DNA of 64,000 nucleotides from contig NZ_JABCSC020000001.1 of the NCBI RefSeq assembly GCF_012972705.2, positions 186,001 through 250,000 on the forward strand, written 5' to 3'. Below are positions 1-7,884 of the stretch, one piece after another. This stretch comes from Uliginosibacterium aquaticum (GTDB lineage Bacteria > Pseudomonadota > Gammaproteobacteria > Burkholderiales > Rhodocyclaceae). The position numbers were made by a program, and so were the translations under genes. Within the stretch, counting starts at the first letter, position 1. Every line of letters starts with the position of its first letter. The notes under the pieces are model-generated. The model was given only the letters and a program-made list of their open reading frames with translations, had not been told where the DNA came from and did not search any database.

Positions 1-359
1 AGGGTCTGGCCGATTTCATCCTGGCTGGCGACCGTGATCTCGCTGGTGAAGTCGAGCTGATCGGCTGTGCGCTCGATCGTGCGCTGCATGATCTTGAGCG
101 GGGTGATCAGGGCACGCCACAGCACGTAGCCGACTATCAGGATCAGGCCGACCCCGAGCACCAGCACCACAATATTGGTGCCGCGGGCCGCAGCGAAGGC
201 TGCTTCGACGGTGCGCAGCTTGTCGGCACCATCGCTACCGAGCGCCTTGGCGGCTTCGGCATTCAGGCTGGAGAGGCTGGACAGGGCCACCCCAAACATG
301 ACGCAACAAGTGGCCAGTGCCGCGCCGATGAGGAACTGGATTTTTCGGGTGATGCTCAT
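1..359 (-). CDS. Methyl-accepting chemotaxis protein, N-terminal part (cut by window edge)
   Basis: This is the first ~119 residues of a membrane chemoreceptor; the signalling domain lies outside the window. Read on the minus strand from the ATG at 359, the protein begins MSITRKIQFLIGAALATCC, a first membrane segment (about residues 8-28). A very short periplasmic stretch of about 30 residues follows, then a second membrane segment (about 58-77, NIVVLVLGVGLILIVGYVLW) and the start of a HAMP linker (RALITPLKIMQRTIERTADQ). The GGAG-containing sequence just upstream of the ATG supports the start. Such a small periplasmic loop leaves no room for a normal ligand-binding domain, so it may sense an internal or membrane signal; this is inference. 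Confidence 0.8.
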   Translation of the reverse strand, partial: MSITRKIQFLIGAALATCCVMFGVALSSLSSLNAEAAKALGSDGADKLRTVEAAFAAARGTNIVVLVLGVGLILIVGYVLWRALITPLKIMQRTIERTADQLDFTSEITVASQDEIGQT

Positions 360-557
360 TTGCTGTTCTCCGCTCCCTGTGATGCTTGTTCGGCCTGGTG
401 TCGCGCTGCTGCATGCGCAGGCAGATTCCGCCGGGTTTCTTGCGGGCTTACGGCAGGCCTGGCGGGTTTCTTGAGACGGGTTTGCCCGCATTGGGCGCCG
501 CCCTTCTGCATGGCAGGCAGGCGCCTGAGGTGGCCGCGCCGCCTGAGTTGTGCTTGA

Positions 558-1193
558 ATGCCGGCCATGCTCGAAACCCGTAAACTCGCCTGCCAGCGCG
601 GCGAACGCCTGCTCTTCAAGGGCCTGGACCTGCGCCTCGGTGCAGGTGAGCTGCTGCGCATCGGCGGTGCCAACGGCATGGGCAAGACCAGCCTGCTGCG
701 TCTGCTGGCCGGCTTGAGTCTGCCCGCGGCGGGCTCGGTAAGCTGGCAGGGGGCGGAGATCCAGAGCAGTCGCGAAGCCTTTCATGCTGCGCTCCTGTAT
801 CTGGGCCATGCCCCTGCATTGAACGATCTGCTCACGCCGCCCGAGAACCTGGCTTTCGCTTGCGCTACGGCCAGCCTGCTGGTGAGCGCGGTAGCCTGCC
901 AAGAGGCGCTGACCCGGCTCGGGCTGACCCGACAGCTGGAGCTGCCGTGCAAGCTGCTGTCGCAAGGGCAGCGTCGCCGTGTCGGGCTGGCGCGCCTCGC
1001 GCTGTCGGCGAGCCGGCCCTTGTGGATTCTCGACGAGCCTTTCACGGCGCTGGACGTGGCGGCCGTGAGCGCGCTGGCCGCCCAGATCGACGCGCATTGT
1101 GCTGCGGGCGGCAGCGTGATTTTCACCTCGCACCAGGACGTGCCCTTCGCCACGCCCCTGCGCGTGCTGGACGTGGAGGCCTTCGCGCCATGA
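558..1193 (+). CDS. ccmA: Cytochrome c maturation ABC transporter ATPase CcmA
   Basis: CcmA is the cytoplasmic ATPase that, with CcmB, powers release of holo-CcmE from CcmC during c-type cytochrome biogenesis. The 211-residue length is normal. Walker A is GGANGMGKTS (residues 36-45, K43), the ABC signature is LSQGQ (134-138) and Walker B is LWILDEP (155-161). The N-terminus MPAMLETRKL aligns well with known CcmA starts, which favours the ATG at 558 over the one at 567. No clear ribosome site is visible. It is the first gene of a full ccmABCDEFGHI cluster and overlaps ccmB by ATGA. Confidence 0.95.
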   Translation: MPAMLETRKLACQRGERLLFKGLDLRLGAGELLRIGGANGMGKTSLLRLLAGLSLPAAGSVSWQGAEIQSSREAFHAALLYLGHAPALNDLLTPPENLAFACATASLLVSAVACQEALTRLGLTRQLELPCKLLSQGQRRRVGLARLALSASRPLWILDEPFTALDVAAVSALAAQIDAHCAAGGSVIFTSHQDVPFATPLRVLDVEAFAP

Positions 1194-1855
1194 AGGTCTT
1201 TCTTGCGGTGCTGCGGCGTGACCTGCTGCTGGCCTGGCGCGCGCGCGCCGATCTGCTGGTGGCGCTGTCCTTCTTCCTGATCGTGGCCAGCCTGTTCCCT
1301 TTCGGCGTGGGGGCGGACCCGAACCAGCTGCGCGCCATCGGCCCCGGCGTGGTCTGGGTGGCGGCCCTGCTTGCGGTGTTGCTGGCCTTGCCGCGCCTGT
1401 TCGACAAGGATTTCGACTCCGGTGTGCTGGAGCAACTGCTGCTCTCGCCGGAGCCGGCCGTGCTGTGGGTGGCTGCCAAGATTGCCGCGCACTGGCTGGC
1501 CACTGGCTTGCCGCTGGTGATCCTGTCGCCGCTGCTGGGCACGATGTACCGCCTTGAGGGTGTGGAGCTTGGGGTGCTGGCAGGCGGCCTGCTGCTGGGT
1601 ACGCCGATTCTGTCACTGGTGGGCGCCATCGGCGCGGCGTTGACCCTGGGCCTGCGCGGCGCGGGCTCACTCTTGGCCCTGCTGGTGCTGCCGCTCTTCG
1701 TGCCGGTGCTGGTCTTCGGCGCCGGGGCGGTGGATGCCTGGGGCGCCGGGATGGGCGTGAGCGCCCAGTTCTCGCTGCTCGGTGGCGGCCTGCTGGGGGC
1801 ACTGGCCTTGTCACCTCTGGCCTGCGCGGCAGCCTTGCGTCTCGCCGTCGAGTGA
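1190..1855 (+). CDS. ccmB: Cytochrome c maturation ABC transporter permease CcmB
   Basis: CcmB is the integral-membrane partner of CcmA. The 221-residue protein begins MKVFLAVLRRDLLLAWR and has about six hydrophobic segments, as expected for the family. The start is fixed by a 4-base ATGA overlap with ccmA; the open frame continues upstream only as a shadow of ccmA. An 82-base gap to ccmC follows, the largest within the cluster, and it holds an FNR-like palindrome, so ccmC onward may have its own promoter. Confidence 0.93.
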   Translation: MKVFLAVLRRDLLLAWRARADLLVALSFFLIVASLFPFGVGADPNQLRAIGPGVVWVAALLAVLLALPRLFDKDFDSGVLEQLLLSPEPAVLWVAAKIAAHWLATGLPLVILSPLLGTMYRLEGVELGVLAGGLLLGTPILSLVGAIGAALTLGLRGAGSLLALLVLPLFVPVLVFGAGAVDAWGAGMGVSAQFSLLGGGLLGALALSPLACAAALRLAVE

Positions 1856-1859
1856 TTTC

Positions 1860-1873
1860 TTGAAGCGGATCAA
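1860..1873. promoter_or_regulatory. FNR/ANR-like palindrome upstream of ccmC
   Basis: The sequence TTGAA-GCGG-ATCAA differs at one position from the FNR/ANR consensus TTGAT-N4-ATCAA. It lies 64 bases before the ccmC start in the only sizeable gap inside the ccm cluster. FNR-type control of cytochrome c maturation is known in other proteobacteria, so the placement is sensible. Binding itself is inferred from the motif alone, and I see no convincing -10 element to pair with it. Confidence 0.4.
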
Positions 1874-1937
1874 GGCCGGTGCCGGGCCATTCCTGCGTAT
1901 CATCCGGTTCAGCTGAACAGCCTGCTGACTGACAAGC

Positions 1938-2675
1938 ATGAATATTTTCCGATTCTCCTCACCGCAGACTTTCTACCCGCTGGCTGGCCGCCTCGTGCCG
2001 GTCTTCGCGGTGCTGGCCGCTGCCTTCCTCGCTGCCGGCCTCTACATCGGTTTCTTCGAGGCGCCCACCGATGCCGTGCAGGGCGAGGTCTATCGCATCA
2101 TCCACATCCATGTTGCCGCAGCCTGGATGAGCATGTTCATCTACCTCGTGATGGCCTTCTGGTCGGCGATCGGCCTCGGCTTAGGCACGCGCCTGTCCTT
2201 CTACATGACCCAGGCCCTGGCGCCCACCGGGGCGCTGTTCTGTTTCATTGCGCTGTGGACCGGCGCACTGTGGGGCCGCCCGACCTGGGGCGCCTACTGG
2301 GTGTGGGATGCACGCCTGACTTCGCAATTGCTGCTGCTCTTCCTCTACTTCGGCTTTATCGCCCTGACCCGCAGCATTGAAGACCCGCGCCGGGCCGACA
2401 AGGCGGGCGCGATCATCGCGCTGGTCGGCGCGGTGAATGTGCCGATCATCTATTTCTCGGTGAAATGGTGGAACACCCTGCATCAGGGCGCTTCGGTGAA
2501 GCCGGGCGGCTCCAGCATGGCCAGCGTGATGCTGTGGGCGATGCTGCTCACCGCGCTGGGCTGCTGGTTCTACAGCCTTGCGGTGACCTTGACCCGTGCC
2601 CGCAGCATCATCCTTGAACGCGAACGTCATACCGACTGGGCGTCCATCGAGATCGCACGACTGGGGAGCAAATGA
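1938..2675 (+). CDS. ccmC: Heme exporter/handling protein CcmC
   Basis: CcmC presents heme at the periplasmic face and attaches it to CcmE. The 245-residue protein has six predicted membrane segments and a tryptophan-rich heme-handling motif, WGRPTWGAYWVWDARLTS (112-129). The conserved histidines that flank it are visible as H58 (in RIIHIHVA) and H182 (in NTLHQGAS). The stop overlaps the ATG of ccmD by ATGA, so the two are translationally coupled. Confidence 0.96.
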   Translation: MNIFRFSSPQTFYPLAGRLVPVFAVLAAAFLAAGLYIGFFEAPTDAVQGEVYRIIHIHVAAAWMSMFIYLVMAFWSAIGLGLGTRLSFYMTQALAPTGALFCFIALWTGALWGRPTWGAYWVWDARLTSQLLLLFLYFGFIALTRSIEDPRRADKAGAIIALVGAVNVPIIYFSVKWWNTLHQGASVKPGGSSMASVMLWAMLLTALGCWFYSLAVTLTRARSIILERERHTDWASIEIARLGSK

Positions 2676-2854
2676 TGGTCTGGCAATCCTTCAGTGACTT
2701 CATCGACATGGGCGGGCGTGGCGCCTTCGTGTGGGGCAGCTATGGCCTGAGTTTTCTGCTCATGGCTGCGGAACTCTGGCTGCTGCGTAGCCGTCGGAAG
2801 CAGAGCATCCGGCGCCTGTGTCAGCTGCAACAACTCGAACAACAGAAAGACTGA
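2672..2854 (+). CDS. ccmD: Heme exporter protein CcmD
   Basis: CcmD is a small membrane protein that stabilises the CcmABC-CcmE complex and helps release holo-CcmE. This 60-residue product has one membrane segment (about residues 16-34, [19 protein letters not shown]) followed by a charged cytoplasmic tail, the standard CcmD architecture. It overlaps ccmC by four bases and ends one base before ccmE. Identification rests on position, size and topology, which is usual for this poorly conserved protein. Confidence 0.9.
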   Translation: MMVWQSFSDFIDMGGRGAFVWGSYGLSFLLMAAELWLLRSRRKQSIRRLCQLQQLEQQKD

Positions 2855-2855
2855 C

Positions 2856-3299
2856 GTGAAACCTCGCCACAAGCGCTTCCTCCTGATCGGCATCGCCCTG
2901 ACTCTGCTGGCCGGCGCGACTGCGCTGGTGCTGAACGCCTTCAACGACAATCTGGTCTTCTTCCATACGCCCAGCGAAGTGGCGGCCGGCAAGGCGCCGC
3001 AGGGCCGCACCTTCCGCATCGGCGGCATGGTGGTCGCTGGCTCGGTGCAGCGCGCGGCCGACGGCCAGACCGTGCGCTTCATGATTACCGACACCGCGCA
3101 GGTCGTGCCTGTGGTCTACAAGGGCGCGCTGCCGGATCTCTTCAAGGAAGCCAAGGGTGCGGTGGCGCAGGGCAAGCTGGGCGCCGACGGGGTCTTCACC
3201 GCCAGCGAGGTGCTGGCCAAGCATGATGAGAACTACATGCCGCCCGAGGCCAAGGACGCTATCGATCAGGCCCACGCCACGGCCAAGACCCTGAAATGA
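2856..3299 (+). CDS. ccmE: Heme chaperone CcmE
   Basis: CcmE binds heme covalently and carries it from CcmC to the CcmF/H ligase. The 147-residue protein has an N-terminal membrane anchor (about 8-27) and an OB-fold periplasmic domain. The heme-linking histidine lies in the motif [11 protein letters not shown] (H123), as in the histidine type of CcmE. The codon at 2856 is GTG, preceded by CAGAAAGACTGAC in the end of ccmD; no closer in-frame ATG fits the family. Confidence 0.95.
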   Translation: MKPRHKRFLLIGIALTLLAGATALVLNAFNDNLVFFHTPSEVAAGKAPQGRTFRIGGMVVAGSVQRAADGQTVRFMITDTAQVVPVVYKGALPDLFKEAKGAVAQGKLGADGVFTASEVLAKHDENYMPPEAKDAIDQAHATAKTLK

Positions 3300-3309
3300 G
3301 GCACGCCTG

Positions 3310-5238
3310 ATGATCCCCGAACTCGGCCATTTCTCCCTGATCCTTGCTTTTCTGGTGGCGCTGACGCTGGGCGTGCTGCCCCTCATTGGCGCGGCCCGCA
3401 ACGATGCGGCCTTGATCGGTCTTGCCCGCCCGGCCGCGCGGCTGGAGTTCGCACTGATTGCGCTGGCTTTCCTGTGCCTCACGCAGAGCTTCATTGCCAA
3501 TGATTTCTCGGTGGCTTACGTTGCTTCGCATTCGAACACCAAGCTGCCGCTGGCCTACCGGATTACCGCCGTCTGGGGCAGCCACGAAGGCTCGCTACTG
3601 CTATGGGCGCTGCTGCTGGGCTTGTGGACTTGCGCCGTGTCCTTCGCGCGCAACCTGCCCGAGGAGTTTACGGCCCGCGTGCTGGCGGTGATGGGGCTGG
3701 CGGCCTCCGGCTTCCTGGCCTTCATGCTGTTCACCTCCAACCCCTTCGAGCGCCTGCTGCCCGGCGCGCTGGAAGGCAATGACCTGAATCCGTTGCTGCA
3801 GGACCCGGGCATGATCATTCACCCGCCCTTGCTCTACATGGGCTATGTGGGCTTCTCGGTGGCCTTTGCCTTCGCCATCGCGGCCTTGATCGGTGGCCGG
3901 CTGGACGCGGCCTGGGCACGTGCCTCGCGGCCGTGGACCCTGATTGCCTGGGTTTTCCTCACCCTGGGCATCATGGTCGGCTCCGGCTGGGCCTATTACG
4001 AACTCGGCTGGGGCGGCTGGTGGTTCTGGGATCCGGTCGAAAATGCCAGCTTCATGCCCTGGCTGGTCGGCACGGCGCTGGTGCACTCGCTGTCGGTGAC
4101 CGAGAAGCGCGCGGCCTTCAAGAGCTGGACGGTGTTGCTGGCCATTTCGGCCTTCTCGCTGTCGCTGCTGGGCACCTTCCTCGTGCGCTCCGGCGTGCTG
4201 ACTTCGGTCCATGCCTTTGCGACCGACCCCAAGCGCGGCATCTTCATCCTGGCCCTGCTAGTGCTGGTGATTGGCGGCTCGCTGCTGCTGTATGCCTGGC
4301 GGGCGACGAGTCTCGCCGGCGGCGGCAAGTTCGCCCTGTTCTCGCGTGAGACCTTCCTCCTGATCAACAACGTGCTGCTCTCGGTGGTGGCCGCCACGGT
4401 GCTGCTCGGCACGCTTTATCCGCTGCTGGTGGATGCGCTGGGCATGGGCAAGCTGTCGGTCGGCCCGCCGTATTTCGAGGCGGTGTTCTTCCCGCTGATG
4501 ACGCCGGTGGTGCTCCTGATGGTGGTCGCGCCCTTCGTGCGCTGGAAGGATCAGGCGCTGCAGGCCTTGTTGCGCAAGCTGCTGCCGGGACTGGCGCTGG
4601 CCTTCGTGCTCGGCAATCTCGCCGCCTGGCTGGCCGGTGGCTGGAGCGTGCGCAGCGGCTTGGGCCTGTCGCTGGCGGCCTGGGTGCTGATTGGCAGCGG
4701 GCAGCTGCTGTGGCAGCGTCTGCGCGGGCCGGAAGCCAGCTTGCGCAATATTCCGCGCGCTTGGTGGGGCATGTGGCTGGCGCACTTCGGCATCGGCATC
4801 TTCATCATTGGCGTGGCAATGGTGAAAACCTTCGAAGCCAACATCGATACCACGCTCAAGATCGGCAGCTCGGCCGAGCTGGCGGGTTACCGCTTCACGC
4901 TCGACAAGGTCGAAGAAGCACGCGGCCCCAACTATGCGGCGGCACGTGCCACGGTGAGCCTGAGCCGTGCTGGCGCGAGCATCAACACCCTGCATCCGGA
5001 AAAGCGCATCTATCTGGCGCGCCAGATGCCGATGACCGAATCCTCGATCGACACCGGCCTGCTGCGTGACGTGTATGTGTCGCTGGGCGATGCCGTGGCG
5101 GACGACAGCTGGGTCGTGCGCCTCTACTACAAGCCCTTCATCAGCTGGATCTGGGCGGGCTGCCTGCTGATGGCGCTGGGCGGCCTGCTGGCAGCGCTGG
5201 ATCCGCGTTATCGCAAGACGAAGAAAGTGGCCGCATGA
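3310..5238 (+). CDS. ccmF: Cytochrome c-type heme lyase subunit CcmF
   Basis: CcmF is the large membrane subunit of the heme ligase that takes heme from CcmE and joins it to apocytochrome c. The 642 residues and many membrane segments match the family. The tryptophan-rich signature WGGWWFWDPVENASF is at 234-248, and the conserved HPPLLYMGY stretch follows residue 170. A soluble C-terminal domain precedes the last membrane helix near residue 615-635. The gene overlaps ccmG by ATGA. Confidence 0.96.
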   Translation: MIPELGHFSLILAFLVALTLGVLPLIGAARNDAALIGLARPAARLEFALIALAFLCLTQSFIANDFSVAYVASHSNTKLPLAYRITAVWGSHEGSLLLWALLLGLWTCAVSFARNLPEEFTARVLAVMGLAASGFLAFMLFTSNPFERLLPGALEGNDLNPLLQDPGMIIHPPLLYMGYVGFSVAFAFAIAALIGGRLDAAWARASRPWTLIAWVFLTLGIMVGSGWAYYELGWGGWWFWDPVENASFMPWLVGTALVHSLSVTEKRAAFKSWTVLLAISAFSLSLLGTFLVRSGVLTSVHAFATDPKRGIFILALLVLVIGGSLLLYAWRATSLAGGGKFALFSRETFLLINNVLLSVVAATVLLGTLYPLLVDALGMGKLSVGPPYFEAVFFPLMTPVVLLMVVAPFVRWKDQALQALLRKLLPGLALAFVLGNLAAWLAGGWSVRSGLGLSLAAWVLIGSGQLLWQRLRGPEASLRNIPRAWWGMWLAHFGIGIFIIGVAMVKTFEANIDTTLKIGSSAELAGYRFTLDKVEEARGPNYAAARATVSLSRAGASINTLHPEKRIYLARQMPMTESSIDTGLLRDVYVSLGDAVADDSWVVRLYYKPFISWIWAGCLLMALGGLLAALDPRYRKTKKVAA

Positions 5239-5765
5239 AAGCCAAAGCCCTGATCCCGCTGGCGCTCTTCGTGGGCCTCGTGGCCCTGTTGGGCATCGGC
5301 CTCACCCTCAAGCCGCGCGAGATTCCCTCGCCGCTGATCGACAAGCCGGCGCCGGCCTTCAATCTGCCGCAGCTGCTGCAGCCGGATGCCCGCCTGAGTC
5401 TGCCCGACATGCAGGGCAAGGTGTGGCTGCTCAATGTGTGGGCCAGCTGGTGCGTGGCCTGCCGCGAAGAGCATCCGGTGCTGGTGCAGTTCGCCAAACA
5501 GAACGTGCTGCCAATCATCGGCCTGAACTACAAGGACAAGCGTCCGGATGCGCTGAACTGGCTCAAGGAAGGGGGTGATCCCTACACCCTGTCCATCGTT
5601 GATGCGGATGGCCGCGTCGGCATCGACTACGGCGTGTACGGCGTGCCCGAAACCTTCCTGATCGATCGCAATGGCCGTATTCGCTACAAGCACATCGGCC
5701 CGGTCACACCGGAAGCCCTTGAAAAGGAACTGATGCCGCGCATCAAGGAGCTGCAAGGTGCCTAA
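5235..5765 (+). CDS. ccmG: Thiol:disulfide interchange protein CcmG (DsbE)
   Basis: CcmG is a membrane-anchored thioredoxin-like protein that keeps the CxxCH cysteines of apocytochromes, or CcmH, reduced. This 176-residue protein has an N-terminal anchor (about 5-24) and an active site NVWASWCVACREEHPVL with C73 and C76. The later YGVYGVPETFLIDRNGRI segment carries the cis-proline of the thioredoxin fold (VP). It overlaps ccmF by four bases and ccmH by eight. The CVAC dipeptide differs from the CPTC of E. coli DsbE, but variation there is common. Confidence 0.95.
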   Translation: MKAKALIPLALFVGLVALLGIGLTLKPREIPSPLIDKPAPAFNLPQLLQPDARLSLPDMQGKVWLLNVWASWCVACREEHPVLVQFAKQNVLPIIGLNYKDKRPDALNWLKEGGDPYTLSIVDADGRVGIDYGVYGVPETFLIDRNGRIRYKHIGPVTPEALEKELMPRIKELQGA

Positions 5766-6204
5766 GCTGATCCTTTGCCTGCTGCTGTGTCTGACGAGCC
5801 TCGCCAGTCTGGCGCAGACCGACACGGCGCTTGAAGCACATGTCATGAAACTCTCCGAGGAGCTGCGCTGCCTCGTGTGCCAGAACCAGTCCATCGCCGA
5901 ATCGCAGGCTGAGCTGGCGCAGGATCTGCGCCGCCAGGTGCGCGAGATGCTAGCGGCCGGCAAGAGCGATGATGAAGTGCGCAGCTTCATGGTCGAGCGC
6001 TATGGCGATTTCGTGCTCTACGAGCCGCCGGTCAAGCGCAGCACCCTGTTGCTGTGGCTGGGCCCGGCCGTGCTATTGCTGGGGGCGCTGGGAGCCTTCC
6101 TGTGGCGCCTGCGTAGTCGTCGCCAAGAGCAGGCTGAAGTGCCGGATGCAGCAGCGTTGGAAAAAGCGCGCGCCTTGCTGGCTGAACAAGACACCAAAGG
6201 ATGA
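5758..6204 (+). CDS. ccmH: Cytochrome c maturation protein CcmH
   Basis: CcmH is a periplasmic thiol-redox component of the heme ligase complex. The 148-residue protein has a signal peptide (1-19), the family motif LRCLVCQNQSIAES with C38 and C41, and a C-terminal anchor around residues 95-115. It starts with GTG at 5758, inside the end of ccmG (8-base overlap). It lacks the TPR domain of E. coli CcmH, which is supplied by the next gene, as in most two-gene CcmH/CcmI systems. Confidence 0.94.
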   Translation: MPKLILCLLLCLTSLASLAQTDTALEAHVMKLSEELRCLVCQNQSIAESQAELAQDLRRQVREMLAAGKSDDEVRSFMVERYGDFVLYEPPVKRSTLLLWLGPAVLLLGALGAFLWRLRSRRQEQAEVPDAAALEKARALLAEQDTKG

Positions 6205-7406
6205 GCATGACTGCGTTCCTGATCGTTGCAGCGCTGGTGCTGCTGAGTGTGACTGCGTGGCTCGTCCGCCCCTTGCTGGCGCCGAAGGCGCTCTCCGCGG
6301 AGACGGAAAGCCCTGCCCTGCGGGTGCTGCGCGAACAGCGCCGCGAGCTGGAAACCGATCTGGCGGCTAACCGCATCAGTGCTGCAGAACATGCTGATAG
6401 CATGGCTGAACTGGAGCAGCGCACGGCCGCCGAAATGGCCGCGCTTGCCGCGCCCGGCGAAGCGCGTGCGGCGCGAGGCTGGGCGGCTGCGCTGGGGCTC
6501 GGCCTGCCGGCCGCCGCAATCGGCCTCTATCTGATCATCGGCCAGCCGGCCGGGCTGGATCCGGCCAATACCGCGCCGCAACAGGCTTTCGGTGCGGGCG
6601 AAATCGAGGCCATGGTGAGCAAGCTGGCCGCAAAGGTGGCCGCCAATCCGGATGATCTGGAAGGCGCTCAGATGCTGGGGCGCTCTTACATGGTGCTGGA
6701 GCGTTTTGATGAAGCGGTGAAGGTTTTCGCCGCATTGGCCCAACGCCGCCCACAGGATGCCCAGGTGCGGGCCGATTGGGCCGATGCGCTCGGCAGCGTG
6801 CAGGGCAATCGGCTCAGTGGCGAGCCAGCGCGTTTGATCGATGAGGCGTTGACGCTTGACCCGGACAACGTCAAGGCACTCGCGCTGGCCGGTTCGGTGG
6901 CCTTTGAGCAGGAAGACTATCGGCGCGCCTTGCGCCACTGGCAGCGCATGGCGAGCAAAGTGGATCCGCAGAGCGAGATCGGCCGCAATGCCGATGCCAT
7001 GATCGCTGAAGCGCAGCAGCGTCTGACTGGCGCTGCGCCTGTGCCCGCACCGTCGCCTGCTGTGGCTGCAAACGGTTTGCAGATGGCAGGACGGATCAGT
7101 GTGTCTGCCAGCCTGCATAGCCAGTTCTCGCCAGACGACGCTCTGTTCATTTTTGCGCGTCCTGCCGCAGGCGGACCTCCGATCGCTGCCCTGCGCATGA
7201 AGGCAGGTGATCTGCCGGCAAGTTTTGATTTTGCTCGCGCCCAGTTGATGGGTGGTGACCCGGGGCAAGGGCCATTCGTCATCGGCGCACGTATTTCAAA
7301 GAGCGGAGAGGCGAAGGCGGGCGTAGGTGATATGGAGGGTTATTCTGTAGGTGTTAGTCCTAATACTAAAGACATAATCATAGAAATCGACAAAATCATC
7401 AAATGA
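6201..7406 (+). CDS. ccmI: Cytochrome c maturation protein CcmI (TPR chaperone)
   Basis: CcmI binds apocytochrome c C-termini and delivers them to the CcmF/H ligase. This 401-residue protein has two N-terminal membrane helices (about 3-22 and 93-113), separated by a cytoplasmic coiled region. A TPR region follows (about 130-280, with LEGAQMLGRSYMVLERFDEA and KALALAGSVAFEQEDY), then a C-terminal periplasmic domain ending in DIIIEIDKIIK. The start overlaps ccmH by ATGA. The final ~35 codons use AT-rich synonymous codons unlike the rest of the gene. Confidence 0.92.
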   Translation: MSMTAFLIVAALVLLSVTAWLVRPLLAPKALSAETESPALRVLREQRRELETDLAANRISAAEHADSMAELEQRTAAEMAALAAPGEARAARGWAAALGLGLPAAAIGLYLIIGQPAGLDPANTAPQQAFGAGEIEAMVSKLAAKVAANPDDLEGAQMLGRSYMVLERFDEAVKVFAALAQRRPQDAQVRADWADALGSVQGNRLSGEPARLIDEALTLDPDNVKALALAGSVAFEQEDYRRALRHWQRMASKVDPQSEIGRNADAMIAEAQQRLTGAAPVPAPSPAVAANGLQMAGRISVSASLHSQFSPDDALFIFARPAAGGPPIAALRMKAGDLPASFDFARAQLMGGDPGQGPFVIGARISKSGEAKAGVGDMEGYSVGVSPNTKDIIIEIDKIIK

Positions 7407-7581
7407 CAAACGGTTTTGTTGAATAGACTTGCTGAAAACGCCCTTGCAGCAAGCTTTGTGCATTAAGTCACAGATTGTGGTGGCGTTAATCCCGAGGACG
7501 CCGCCTTTGGTCATTACGCACCTTCAGACAGTATTTAAAGAGGGTGCGAAAAGCTAGGATGCAGGCATTGATTACAGCTTC

Positions 7582-7884
7582 ATGTCTGCCATGTTCGATA
7601 TCGCCATCTACAGCAAGACCGCCCTTGGCCGCGCCGAGATGAACGAGCGCAGGCTGGGCCTGAGCCAGCGTCTGCGACGCGCCCTGATTATGGTGGACGG
7701 CAAGACGCGCTACGGCATCCTGCGCGAGATGCTCGAACCGTTAGGTGAGCCCAAGGAAGTCATTGAGCAGCTCGTGGAGCTTGGTCTGATCGAGTCGGAC
7801 TACGATCTGCCGCCTATGCCGGTGTTCGGCAACATGCTGGTAGAAGATCCTTCGACGCTGATGGATGTCCATCCCACCAGATGA
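7582..7884 (+). CDS. Conserved hypothetical protein, 100 aa
   Basis: I do not recognise a named family. The product begins MSAMFDIAIYSKTALGRAEM, is mostly helical and charged in the middle (RLGLSQRLRRALIMVDGKTRYGILREML) and ends with a proline-rich tail. The central part looks like a small winged-helix or regulator fold, but this is only an impression. There is no signal peptide or membrane segment. Two ATGs (7582 and 7591) are possible and neither has a clear ribosome site; an in-frame TAG lies just upstream. Its 3' end overlaps the next, convergent gene by 85 bases. Confidence 0.6.
   Translation: MSAMFDIAIYSKTALGRAEMNERRLGLSQRLRRALIMVDGKTRYGILREMLEPLGEPKEVIEQLVELGLIESDYDLPPMPVFGNMLVEDPSTLMDVHPTR

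Noticed and set aside
360-557. Gap between the chemoreceptor and ccmA searched for RNA or promoter
   Set aside because: Apart from the chemoreceptor's ribosome site I see no clear promoter, hairpin or frame.
5450-5464. CcmG active site CVAC instead of CPTC
   Set aside because: Variation between the two cysteines is common in CcmG proteins; not worth a finding.
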